Source: Variovorax sp. J22G73
GTDB taxonomy: Bacteria > Pseudomonadota > Gammaproteobacteria > Burkholderiales > Burkholderiaceae_C
Reading direction: 5' to 3'
NCBI RefSeq assembly: GCF_030317035.1
Contig: NZ_JASZYK010000012.1
Coordinates: 1-64,000 of the forward strand
DNA length: 64,000 nucleotides
The notes beneath the pieces are model-generated. The model was given only the letters and a program-made list of their open reading frames with translations. It was not told where the DNA came from and searched no databases. Every line of letters starts with the position of its first letter. Position 1 is the stretch's first letter. This document shows positions 51,273 to 59,503 of this stretch, piece after piece. The translations under genes were made by a program, and so were the position numbers.

Positions 51273-53164
51273 AGGATCTGCCGCGTTCCGCACAGCGGCC
51301 TCCAGCGCATGGTCTCGCCCTTGCCCGCCACGCGCAGCACGGTCTCGACGAAATGGTTCACCTCGACATGGCGCGACAGGAAGCGCGCGAGCACGGCACC
51401 GAACAGGAATGCGCTATGGCCGTGGAAGGCGTCCTTGTCGACCTCCAGCGTCACCTCCAGCCCGCGGCCGAAGGCGATGGGGCCCTTCAGCGGCAGGCGC
51501 CGCGCCACCGGCTTGCTCTTGACCGACAGCAGGCCGCGCACCTGGCCCTGGCGCATTTCGTCGGCATGCACGGCGTAGAGCATCAGCGTTTCGCGCAGCG
51601 CGGCGGCGCCCTGCTCGGGCGTGCTGTCCGACAGCGACAGGTAGTTGAGCGCCAGGTGGTCGACCACGCGCCAGCCCAGCCCCTGGCTCACCACCGGCGA
51701 CACCGGCCGCGAAGGGCCGCGCACCATGCGCACGCGCTGCACGGGAAAGGAGTCGACGCAGTCGAAGTCGTTCTCGCGGCCCAGCGGCATCAGCAGCGGG
51801 AGGTCGCGGTTGGTGCACAGCGCGGTCACCGCCAGCTGGCGCAGCGTGGCCGCGTAGGGCGCCTGCTGCGGATCGACGATCTGCATGTAGACCTCGGAGC
51901 CGATGTGGCTGCTGCGGTGGCCCTCCGCGCGCTGGCGCACCGACAGCATGCGCGGCTCGCGCGTGGTCGTGAAGTAGGCGGGGTGGCTGCTGCGGCTGCC
52001 GTGAAAGGCCGAGTAGAAGGGCAGGAAGGGCTGCTCCGCCGCCGTCGCGGCATCGGGGCCCGGCACGCCATGGCCGATGACCTCGGTCACGGTGTGCACC
52101 TCGAAGTCCTGCGGCCGCGTGCGGTCGGGCACCAGGTGGAACTGGCTCACGCCCTCGCTCATGGGCACGCGGTCCAGCCGCTTGGTGAACAGGTTGATGG
52201 CGGGCACGCAGTGCAGCTGCACGTTGTCGGCGCTCACCAGCTTCTCGAGCGCCGCGTCGCCGCGCGAGAACAGCAGCACGATCTCGACCTCGTTCACCGG
52301 CATGGCCGCGAGCAGCGTCTTCAGCCCACCGACCCGCACGAACTGGAAGCGCTGCGGAAACGCGAAGTACTCCTGCAGCAGCCTGAAGCCAGAGAAGCCC
52401 GTGGCCGTGGTGGGCAGCAGTGCCTCGTCTTCCTCGAAGCCGACCGCGCCGATGGCGCTGGCCGGCAGGCTCTGCGCCGTGCCCTGCAAGGCACCGCCGG
52501 GACCGATCGGACGAACCAGCACGCCGATGGGCTGGCCCAGCGCGCATTCATGCAGCTGCCAGGCCACGTCTTCGGCGCCGCCGAAGTGCAGCACCAGCTC
52601 GTCGAGCGCGATCTGGCTGAAGTCCAGCCCCGCCGTGGCGCGCAATGCGATGCGCAGGCCGCCGCGGATGGCGCGCGACTGCGGGTGCGTGTTCAGCGGA
52701 AGATCAGGTGCGTAGGTGAAGTACTGCGCGCGCTGCACCTCGACAGGCCAGATGCGCAATGCGCTGGCGGTGCGGAACTCGCAGTGCGTGTTCTGCCCCA
52801 CCGCCTGCCGCGCGCGCAGGCCGCTGCCGCGTGGCAGCAAAGGGCCGGTCGCGAGGTTGGCGTCTTCAGGGTCGGGCACGAAGTTGACGACCACCATCGC
52901 CGGCGTGGGCGCGAGGAAGTGCGGGTAGACGATGTCGAGCAGGTGGCCCGTGAAGCGCGGGTACTCCGCATCGAGCTTCAGGCCCACGCGCGCCGAAAGA
53001 AATGCGGTCGCCTCGATGAGCCGCTCCACATACGGGTCGGCCACTTCCTGGCCCTCGATGCCCAGGCGGTGCGCGATCTTCGGGAACGCGCGCGCGAACT
53101 CGGCGGAGCTTTCGCGGAAGTAGCGCAGTTCCTGCTCGTAGAGACTCAGCAGCCGAGGGTCCAT
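51269..53164 (-). CDS. tssF: T6SS baseplate protein TssF
   Basis: TssF is the large wedge subunit of the T6SS baseplate. The 631-residue protein starts MDPRLLSLYEQELRYFRESS and has AFPKIAHRLGIEG, VERLIEATAFLSARV, YPHFLAPTPAMVVVNF and YFAFPQRFQFVRVGGL, all standard for the family. It lies 10 bp after tssE and overlaps tssG. Confidence 0.95.
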   Translation of the reverse strand: MDPRLLSLYEQELRYFRESSAEFARAFPKIAHRLGIEGQEVADPYVERLIEATAFLSARVGLKLDAEYPRFTGHLLDIVYPHFLAPTPAMVVVNFVPDPEDANLATGPLLPRGSGLRARQAVGQNTHCEFRTASALRIWPVEVQRAQYFTYAPDLPLNTHPQSRAIRGGLRIALRATAGLDFSQIALDELVLHFGGAEDVAWQLHECALGQPIGVLVRPIGPGGALQGTAQSLPASAIGAVGFEEDEALLPTTATGFSGFRLLQEYFAFPQRFQFVRVGGLKTLLAAMPVNEVEIVLLFSRGDAALEKLVSADNVQLHCVPAINLFTKRLDRVPMSEGVSQFHLVPDRTRPQDFEVHTVTEVIGHGVPGPDAATAAEQPFLPFYSAFHGSRSSHPAYFTTTREPRMLSVRQRAEGHRSSHIGSEVYMQIVDPQQAPYAATLRQLAVTALCTNRDLPLLMPLGRENDFDCVDSFPVQRVRMVRGPSRPVSPVVSQGLGWRVVDHLALNYLSLSDSTPEQGAAALRETLMLYAVHADEMRQGQVRGLLSVKSKPVARRLPLKGPIAFGRGLEVTLEVDKDAFHGHSAFLFGAVLARFLSRHVEVNHFVETVLRVAGKGETMRWRPLCGTRQIL

Positions 53165-53174
53165 GGCGGACTAC

Positions 53175-53690
53175 TCACCTTGGGTTTTGCGCCATGTCCA
53201 CGATCTCGATGCGTCCCTCTTCGAGGTCTACGCGGCTTCGCATCAGGAACTCGAGCGGTACCGGCTGCGCCCACAGCATGCCGCGTATCTGCAGGCCGAT
53301 GCTGTTGTGGGAGTCCAGTGCCGGGCCTTCCATGACGAGTTCAACTTCGAGGGTGCGGGACAAAATGCGCGGCTCGAACTGCAGGATTGCGTTCTTCAAA
53401 GCCTGTTCCATGCTGACACGCTGCACCGACGAGGTGAACTGGCCAGACAGCATAGGCAATCCGTAGTTGATGACCGAGCGTGCCGCGTTGGGGTACTGCT
53501 TGTCGTCCATCGACAGGCCATGGCCCGTGGCGTTGAAGAGCCAGCCCAGGTCGCGCAGCACGGCCTGCCGCAGCGCCTGCTTGGTCAGCGTGCGCTTCTC
53601 GTCGCCCTCGCGCTGCTCGTCGGGCGCGTGGTCGACGAGGCGGTCGAGCAGCGAGGGCTGCAGCCGCTCCTGCGCGGTGAGTTCAGGCAT
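53175..53690 (-). CDS. tssE: T6SS baseplate protein TssE (gp25-like)
   Basis: TssE, the gp25 homologue, starts sheath polymerisation at the baseplate. The 171-residue protein has LQPSLLDRLVDH, AVLRDLGWLFNATG, SVINYGLPMLSGQ and AILQFEPRILSRTLEVEL, including the conserved EPR motif. It overlaps the end of the tagJ gene by 8 bp. Confidence 0.94.
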   Translation of the reverse strand: MPELTAQERLQPSLLDRLVDHAPDEQREGDEKRTLTKQALRQAVLRDLGWLFNATGHGLSMDDKQYPNAARSVINYGLPMLSGQFTSSVQRVSMEQALKNAILQFEPRILSRTLEVELVMEGPALDSHNSIGLQIRGMLWAQPVPLEFLMRSRVDLEEGRIEIVDMAQNPR

Positions 53691-54519
53691 CGCGCGTGCC
53701 CTCGCTCTCGCTCTCGCTTTCGTTCTCGGCTTGGGTGAACAAGATCTCGCGCACGTCCATCAGCGCGTACTCGCCGGCATCGCTGCCCAGCACACGCTGG
53801 CCGTGGCCGGCCCACACCTCGGGGCGCAGCTCGCGCCATTCGGTCTTGCGCGCAAGGCGCAGCTCGCCGTCTTCGCACTTCTCGGTGCCTTCGTAGCGCG
53901 TGGGAATCAGCGCCAGCGTTTCACCGCCGTTCTCGAACTGCAGGTGCGCGGGCATCCACACGCAGTCGCGCAGGTCCTCGGGCGGTTCGATCTTGATGTG
54001 CGCGAGCCGCGCGTAGGGAATCCAGTAGTACTTGCCGTTGACGAAGGCCTCCAGCACCGGGCCCAGGCGCATGTCGGCATCGGCGAGCCATTCGAAGGGC
54101 ACACCATCGATGGTGCCCGCGATGGCGGGCGCACCGTCGAAGGCGCGCTGGCGCAGGTCTTCGGCCAGCGCGCTTTCACCGCGGCCCTGGCGCAGCAGCG
54201 ACTCGATGAGCAGCGCCAGCCATTCGTCGGGCTGGCCGAAGATCATCGGCGTGCGCGTGCCCGCGAACACCTCGGCGCGCAGGCCTTCGCAGCGCACGGC
54301 CTCGCCGTACACCTGCTTCATGGGCACGGCCAGCGCATCGAGTTCTGCCGCCACGGTGAGCTGGTTGAGCGCGCGCTCCCACTGCCCCAGCACGCACAGC
54401 AACTGCGCCATGAATACGCGGTGCTTGCTGTCGGCGGGCTTGGCGCGCACGTCGTCGCTCAGGGCCTTCAGGGCGGCCACCGGGTCGGCGGCCTTGAGGA
54501 ATTCGGCGGCGGTCGTCAT
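53683..54519 (-). CDS. tagJ: T6SS accessory protein TagJ (ImpE family)
   Basis: A 278-residue ImpE-type protein, which in other T6SSs binds TssB and ClpV and adjusts sheath recycling. It has a TPR-like front (ALKALSDDVRAKPADSKHRVFMAQLLCVLGQWERAL seen as HRVFMAQLLCVLGQWERA) and the ImpE domain (FEWLADADMRLGPVLEAFVNGKYYWIPY). The C-terminal SESESEG comes from a 6-bp repeat at 53700-53727. An AAGGAG site for its ATG lies inside the 25-codon ORF just upstream. Confidence 0.9.
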   Translation of the reverse strand: MTTAAEFLKAADPVAALKALSDDVRAKPADSKHRVFMAQLLCVLGQWERALNQLTVAAELDALAVPMKQVYGEAVRCEGLRAEVFAGTRTPMIFGQPDEWLALLIESLLRQGRGESALAEDLRQRAFDGAPAIAGTIDGVPFEWLADADMRLGPVLEAFVNGKYYWIPYARLAHIKIEPPEDLRDCVWMPAHLQFENGGETLALIPTRYEGTEKCEDGELRLARKTEWRELRPEVWAGHGQRVLGSDAGEYALMDVREILFTQAENESESESEGTRDA

Positions 54520-54593
54520 GGGGTGTGCTCCTTGAATGGGTGCATGGGGTGCGGCTGCATCGCGTGCGGGGTCATCACGTGCGGTTTCTTCAT
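54516..54593 (-). CDS. Candidate 25-residue Met/His/Pro-rich peptide, coupled both sides
   Basis: A 78-bp ORF fills the gap between hcp2 and tagJ. Its ATG overlaps the hcp2 stop (ATGA at 54590-54593) and its TGA overlaps the tagJ start (ATGA at 54516-54519). The peptide starts MKKPHVMTPHAMQPHPMH and has a regular spacing of His-x-x-Met/Pro residues, like small metal-binding peptides. It could be a genuine microprotein or only a translational coupling leader for tagJ, whose ribosome site it contains. Existence is inferred from overlap geometry. Confidence 0.4.
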   Translation of the reverse strand: MKKPHVMTPHAMQPHPMHPFKEHTP

Positions 54594-55147
54594 GCGCGGG
54601 TGAACTGGCATTCGCGCACCGCGCCGCGCGCGCCGGTCGATTTCTGCGGCGCCGACTTGAGCTTCAGCGTGCGGTAGCTGATGGAGATGAGCTCCGACGG
54701 CACGCCCCAGTTGCCGCCGGAGTTGAGCACCAGGCGGCACACGCGCGCGTTCTCCAGCACCATCTCGAAGATGGGCTGCGCCTCGGTGGAGCGCTGGTCG
54801 CCGCCGGCCTTGAAGGCACTGACGATGACCTTCAGGTCTTTCTCCTGCGCGCGCAGCAGGCTGGCGATGGTGGCGGTGGCCGCGTCGCTGCGGCGCGCGA
54901 CGATCAGGTTGTTGGGCACCACCTGGTTCTGCGCCGACGACTCGGGCACCTGCACCGACCAGTAGTAGCCGCCGATGCTCAGGCGCGCCTTGCCGTCTTC
55001 GAAAGACCGCTCGAGCTCGCCTTCGACGGGCGCGCCTTTGTTCTCGATCATCATGACCAGGTCGACCTCGGCCGAGCCGGTGCCCACCAGGTCGTAGAAG
55101 CGCCGCGCGTCTTCGGGGCTCCAGGAGCCGTCGTCTAGAAATGCCAT
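54590..55147 (-). CDS. hcp: Second Hcp-family protein
   Basis: A 185-residue protein of the Hcp/DUF796-like group, longer than the Hcp at 25322-25795 and dissimilar in detail. Landmarks are DLVMMIENKGAPVEGELER, ARLSIGGYYWSVQVPESS, VIVSAFKAGGDQRSTEAQP and ISISYRTLKLKSAP. GGAGG sits 4 bases before the ATG. It may be a specialised tube or cargo-carrying Hcp for the minus-strand module. Confidence 0.8.
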   Translation of the reverse strand: MAFLDDGSWSPEDARRFYDLVGTGSAEVDLVMMIENKGAPVEGELERSFEDGKARLSIGGYYWSVQVPESSAQNQVVPNNLIVARRSDAATATIASLLRAQEKDLKVIVSAFKAGGDQRSTEAQPIFEMVLENARVCRLVLNSGGNWGVPSELISISYRTLKLKSAPQKSTGARGAVRECQFTRA

Positions 55148-55198
55148 ATCACCTCCGGTGTTCGAAAAGAAACTGAATCGGGAACGGGTGCGCCAGCC

Positions 55199-57490
55199 TC
55201 ATGGCCGCGCTCCGCCGTCGGGCGCGGTGGCTCGGCGCAGCAGCGCGGCGAACACCTGGCGCTCGCTGCGTTCGGCCGGCGGCTGGCCGCCGCGCACGCG
55301 CACCTGCGCCACCTCGGCCTGCACGCCTTCGGCCTGCGCGGACGCCATGCCGAACAGGCGCGGCGCGCTGTAGGGCGTGGCGGGCACGGCCATGACCAGC
55401 AGGCGCGCCTCGCCGCCCGCGTCGAGCCACGGCAGGTCGAAGCGCTTGACCGCGGGCTGCTCGGGCGTGCCGCGCTTGAAGCGGTTGCTCTCGCCGGGCT
55501 CGTCGGGGTACACCGACTGCAGCGCGCCGCGCGCGTCGATGCCGGCCACGACCAGGTCCAGCGAGCGGCCGCTGGTGTTGCGCACGTTCAGGCGCAGGCG
55601 CTCGCCGGTCGCGAGCCCGGGCAGCGCTGGCAACGCGCCGGCGGCTTGCGCGACCGGCGTGCTGCGCAGCAGGCGATCGGCGTTCCAGACCTCCAGCGCG
55701 GCGTCGAAGCCGTCGAGCTGGCCCTCCTTGGCATAGGCCTGCAACTGCGCGAGCCACTTGAGCTGCGCCAGCGCCTGCAACCGGCGGCGCAGCGCGGCGG
55801 TGTCGGGCACGACCACGGCGGACACCGTGGTGCCGAACATCGGCGCGAGCAGCTCGATGCGGTGGCCCGCAGCGCCCAGGTCGGTCCAGCGCACGTCGGC
55901 GTTCGCTGCGTCGTCGGCCGTGCGGATGGCGGCCGGGTAGTCCAGGCTCAGGCCGGCGGGCAAGGGCTTGTCGGCCCTCACGCGCAAGGCGATGGCGGCG
56001 GGCTCGGCGAGCGGCGTGACGCTCCAGAAGGCGCTGCCGGCCACGTCCTTCAACGCGGCCGGCACCGCAAGCCCCGCGGCGCCCAGCCTGGCCTGCGCGA
56101 CCGTGGCCGGCGCGCTGCGCACCGTGCCGTCGTCGAGCGTGGCCAGCACGCGAACCGGCAACTGCGGCGCAAGCCCGTCGAGCAGGCCCGCGCCGATGGC
56201 CAGGCTGTCGCCGCTGCGCTGCGCGCGCCACACCGGGCGTGTGGACGCGGGCGCGCCGCTGTTGGCGAACAGCGGCGCATCGAGGTTGCCCTCGGCCACC
56301 GGCGAAGGCAGCTCGCGCGTGGGAAAGCGCTGCGCGAGCTCGTCGATGACCGGCGGGTACAGCGCGAGCACGCCGTCGAACAGGTCGCGCCAGGTGGCGG
56401 GCCGGCGCGACAGCGCCTCGACCACGGCCCAGGTCAGCAGGCCTTGCGCGCGGGCATTGCGCGCCTTGCGCGGCAGGCGCAGCTCGGGCGTGATCTGGTG
56501 GCTCTCGGAGGCGAAGAAGGCGACGTAGCGGGCGCGCGGCACGGACTCGGCCGGCAGGGGCAACACCGGCACTGGCGCCGGCGTCGTGCGAGCGGACGAC
56601 GGAGCATTGCCGCCGGTGAGCTGCATCGAACGCAGGCCGCGCCAGCGCACCTCGTCGTCGCCCGCGCCTTCGACGGTGGCCGGCGCGTCGACGCTGCCGC
56701 GCGTCATGGAGTTGGCGGAGCAGGTGTCGAACACCGAGGCGACGAACACGTTCTTCGCGAGAAAGGCCTGGATCCATGCGTCGAAGTCGGCGTCGCGCAG
56801 GTCGCCGCTGAGCACGGTGTCGGCGCCGAGCGTGCCGCGCACGTCGCGCGCGAGAAAGTTCTCGGACAGGCCGTCGGGCTCCTGGTAGCGCTTGGCCACG
56901 TCGCGCAGGCGCGTGCCGTGGCCGGAGAAATACAGCAGCACGAAGTCGCCGCTCTTCGATTGCGCGAGCAGGCGCGCAAGCGCTTCGTGGATGGCCTGGG
57001 CCTCGGGCAACGCGGCGCCGGGCACGCCGTCGGCAAGCGTGGCGATGTCGGGCGCGGCGAAGCCTTGCCTGAGCAGGGTTTCGCGCATGAGCATCACGTC
57101 GTTGCGGGGTGCTTGCAGCCACAGGGCCTGCGGCTGGTTGACGAGTTCGGAGACGCCGACGAGCAAGGCGCGCGGGGTGGCGAAGGCGAGGCTGCCGCAA
57201 GCGAGCAGCCAGAGCACGAGCAGCGCCTGCAAGATGCGCTGCTGTCTTGCTCCTTCCCCCTTTGGGCGAAGGCTGGGATGGGGGCACGCAGAGCGCTCGG
57301 TGGATACGCCGCTTGCCCCCACCCCTGCCCTCCCCCGGGAGGGGAGGGAGAAAGGCATGGCTCCTTCCCCCTCTGGGGGAAGGCTGGGATGGGGGCAGGC
57401 AGAGCGCTCAGTGGACACGCCGCCTGCCCCCACCCCTGCCCTCCCCCAGAGGGGGAGGGAGAAACGCAGGAGCAGGGCGGCGCGCGTCAT
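55199..57490 (-). CDS. Caspase-like (peptidase C14) exported protein
   Basis: A 763-residue protein. A hydrophobic export or anchor segment (85-104, RILQALLVLWLLACGSLAFA) precedes a caspase-like p20 domain with catalytic His191 (YFSGHGTRL) and Cys257 (VFDTCSANS). The C-terminal part (about 640-740) has a DUF4384-like region (RLRLNVRNTSGRSLDLVVAG). The first 84 residues are encoded mostly by two in-frame 37-codon repeats. The ATG at 57490 overlaps the upstream stop (ATGA); a TTG after the repeats (about 57230) preceded by AAGGAG is an alternative start. A role as a T6SS-linked protease in the cell envelope is inference. Confidence 0.85.
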   Translation of the reverse strand: MTRAALLLRFSLPLWGRAGVGAGGVSTERSACPHPSLPPEGEGAMPFSLPSRGRAGVGASGVSTERSACPHPSLRPKGEGARQQRILQALLVLWLLACGSLAFATPRALLVGVSELVNQPQALWLQAPRNDVMLMRETLLRQGFAAPDIATLADGVPGAALPEAQAIHEALARLLAQSKSGDFVLLYFSGHGTRLRDVAKRYQEPDGLSENFLARDVRGTLGADTVLSGDLRDADFDAWIQAFLAKNVFVASVFDTCSANSMTRGSVDAPATVEGAGDDEVRWRGLRSMQLTGGNAPSSARTTPAPVPVLPLPAESVPRARYVAFFASESHQITPELRLPRKARNARAQGLLTWAVVEALSRRPATWRDLFDGVLALYPPVIDELAQRFPTRELPSPVAEGNLDAPLFANSGAPASTRPVWRAQRSGDSLAIGAGLLDGLAPQLPVRVLATLDDGTVRSAPATVAQARLGAAGLAVPAALKDVAGSAFWSVTPLAEPAAIALRVRADKPLPAGLSLDYPAAIRTADDAANADVRWTDLGAAGHRIELLAPMFGTTVSAVVVPDTAALRRRLQALAQLKWLAQLQAYAKEGQLDGFDAALEVWNADRLLRSTPVAQAAGALPALPGLATGERLRLNVRNTSGRSLDLVVAGIDARGALQSVYPDEPGESNRFKRGTPEQPAVKRFDLPWLDAGGEARLLVMAVPATPYSAPRLFGMASAQAEGVQAEVAQVRVRGGQPPAERSERQVFAALLRRATAPDGGARP
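57251..57472. repeat. Two tandem 111-bp repeats at the caspase gene start
   Basis: Two copies in direct tandem (57251-57361 and 57362-about 57472) share more than 85 percent of bases. Each holds a Pro/Gly-coding palindromic segment (CTTCCCCC... GGGGAAGG and CCCTCCCC... GGGGAGGG). The unit is exactly 37 codons, so the reading frame of the caspase gene is kept. A fragment of the same element lies in clpV. Confidence 0.85.
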
Positions 57491-58668
57491 TGCCGCTCCG
57501 ACGCCGGCCCCGCCGACTCGACCAGCGGCGATGCCGCCAGCACCGCCAGCGCATCCACCGGCTCCGGCACGCGCAGCAGCCACGCCCCATTGCCGCCGGG
57601 CCCCCCCACCACGTCCGCTGAGATCGATTGCAGCAGCCGGTCGGCCTCGTCCATGCGCACGCCTTCTTTCCAGCGCATCACGAGATCGGCCCTGACGGTT
57701 GCAGCCGCAGGCGCGGCCGGCACGTCGCGAAAGCGCACCTCGTCTTCGTCCGACGCGTCGCGCCCGCCCAGCAGCCCGATGTTCTGCACCAGCACGCACA
57801 GCGCCAGCACCGCGAAGGCCGGGCGGGCCCAGCCCTCGGCGCCGAACCAGCGGCGGATGCTGCCCCACCAGCCGCCCTCAGGCCTGGGCTGCGGCTTCGC
57901 ACGCGCAGGAGCGGCCTCCTCCCCTGCATCGACCTGCGGCTGCACCAGCACCCTGCCCAGCTGCAGCCCCGCGTTGCGGTACAGCCCCTGGTAATCGACC
58001 CGCGGGTCGTGCGGGCCCAGCGGCGTGCCCGACAGCACCGAAAACGCCCCGCCCACCTCGCGCAGCGCGATGCACCCCGGCTCGGGCGCGATGTCCGGCG
58101 CGGCATGCGCGGCCCATTCGTCGTGCACCGCGCGCATCGCCGCGAGCCGCGTGGCCGAGAGCTCGCCCAGCACGCGCGCGCGCAGCTGCGGGCCGGGTTG
58201 CAGCGTGACCACGTTCCAGGTCTGCACCACGCCGAACATTGGCTCGAAAGGCTCGTCGTCGGGTTCCAGCAGCACGTCGAAGGCGCCGGCCCAGTCGGCC
58301 TCGCCGGCGGCCATCCAGCCCTGCCAGCGCTCGCCGTCGGTCTCGATGCAACGGTCGAGCAGCACGCCGAGCAGCCGCCCCTCGTGCACCACGCTCACCA
58401 GCCGCCCCGGCGCCCAGCGCGCGGGAAAGGCACGGCGTGCGACGGCCTCGCGGCGCCGCGCCAGTTCGGCCAACGGCATCAGCAGGTCGATGGCGCCGGC
58501 CGTGCCCGCGGGTCCGGCGCCTGGAACGGACGTCGAACCCGTGGGCATGGCGACCACGGCCAAGCCGGGCACACCAGGCACGTCGTCGGCTTCTGCTTCG
58601 GGCACGGCCGCGCCGGTCTCCAGCGCGTTGCGAATCACGCTGAGCGGGGGCCAGAGGTCGGTGGTCAT
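57487..58668 (-). CDS. Single-pass membrane protein between sigma-like and caspase genes
   Basis: A 393-residue protein with a large cytoplasmic N-terminal part (about 1-280, e.g. LVSVVHEGRLLGVLLDRCIETDG and MFGVVQTWNVVTLQPG), one transmembrane helix near 285-305 (AFAVLALCVLVQNIGLLGG) and an outer segment ending VVGGPGGNGAWLLRVPEPVDALAVLAASPLVESAG. That ending resembles the C-terminus of some anti-sigma and protease-inhibitor-like proteins. There is no zinc-finger. It overlaps the caspase gene (ATGA) and is 27 bp after the sigma-like gene. An anti-sigma or receptor role is a hypothesis. Confidence 0.65.
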   Translation of the reverse strand: MTTDLWPPLSVIRNALETGAAVPEAEADDVPGVPGLAVVAMPTGSTSVPGAGPAGTAGAIDLLMPLAELARRREAVARRAFPARWAPGRLVSVVHEGRLLGVLLDRCIETDGERWQGWMAAGEADWAGAFDVLLEPDDEPFEPMFGVVQTWNVVTLQPGPQLRARVLGELSATRLAAMRAVHDEWAAHAAPDIAPEPGCIALREVGGAFSVLSGTPLGPHDPRVDYQGLYRNAGLQLGRVLVQPQVDAGEEAAPARAKPQPRPEGGWWGSIRRWFGAEGWARPAFAVLALCVLVQNIGLLGGRDASDEDEVRFRDVPAAPAAATVRADLVMRWKEGVRMDEADRLLQSISADVVGGPGGNGAWLLRVPEPVDALAVLAASPLVESAGPASERQ

Positions 58669-58695
58669 GGCGTCTGTTCCTGAATGGCTATGTCT

Positions 58696-59478
58696 TCAGG
58701 CATAAGACGCTTCAGCCCCCAGGATTTTGAAAACCTGCAGGATCGCGGCCATGTTCTCGGGCGCCAGCGCGATGCCCAGCGTCTGCTGCAGCCAGCCGCC
58801 GAGCCGGGTCTTGCCGTAATCGGCGGTGAGCCCCTCGCGCTTGTGCACGAGCCCCAGGCGCCCCGCGCGGTAGTGGTACGAGGCAATGGCGTGGCGCGAC
58901 GCAATGCCCGACAGCCCGCCCTCGGCCTCCTGGCCGAAGCCCTCGCACAGCAGCAGGCGCTCGGGCTCGGGCAGCCCGGCGATGAAGGCGCGCGCGGCCA
59001 GCTGCACGGCCTGCGCGCTCAGGCCGTGCTCGGCCAGGCAGCCGTCGAGGTCGTCGCCCGCGCCGAGCGCGTCTTCGAGCTGCGCCTCGCTGACCTGGTC
59101 GCCGATGGAGAGCTTGCGCCGGAACGAGCTGGCGCGCGTGCAGTCGATGAGGTAGCGGCGAAAGTACGCGCACAGCGCGAAGGCCGTCGACGGCGCGCTG
59201 TGGGCCGCGCGGTCTTCGGCTTCATCGCCTTTTTCTGCTTCGGCTGCGTTGGGGTCGGCGGCGTCGATGTTCAGCCGCAGCACCTTCACGTAGATGAACT
59301 GCGCCACCAGCTCCTGCCGCCCTTCGCCCAGCACCTGCAGCTCGGGCGGGTTGCAGGCCCGCAGCGCGTCGCCCACGATGCGGTACATCGCGCCCATGTC
59401 GTTCGGCGACAGCGCCTGCCGGCGCCGCCAGAGGCGCACGAGCTCGCTGCTTTGCGCGGACGAGAGCGTTTCCTGCAT
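58696..59478 (-). CDS. Sigma-70-like protein of unknown function
   Basis: A 260-residue protein with sigma-factor-like sections: a region-2-like part around 55-115 (QELVAQFIYVKVLR, ALCAYFRRYLIDCTRASSFRRKL) and a region-4-like HTH around 168-212 (GLPEPERLLLCEGFGQEAEG, GLSGIASRHAIASYHYRAGRLGL). The C-terminal 45 residues are extra. Similarity is by pattern only and the fold should be tested. It lies between mltA and the membrane-protein gene in one transcript. If real, it would be a T6SS-embedded regulator. Confidence 0.55.
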   Translation of the reverse strand: MQETLSSAQSSELVRLWRRRQALSPNDMGAMYRIVGDALRACNPPELQVLGEGRQELVAQFIYVKVLRLNIDAADPNAAEAEKGDEAEDRAAHSAPSTAFALCAYFRRYLIDCTRASSFRRKLSIGDQVSEAQLEDALGAGDDLDGCLAEHGLSAQAVQLAARAFIAGLPEPERLLLCEGFGQEAEGGLSGIASRHAIASYHYRAGRLGLVHKREGLTADYGKTRLGGWLQQTLGIALAPENMAAILQVFKILGAEASYA

Positions 59479-59503
59479 GAGGGGTCGAAGCCGCGCGGCC
59501 CGC

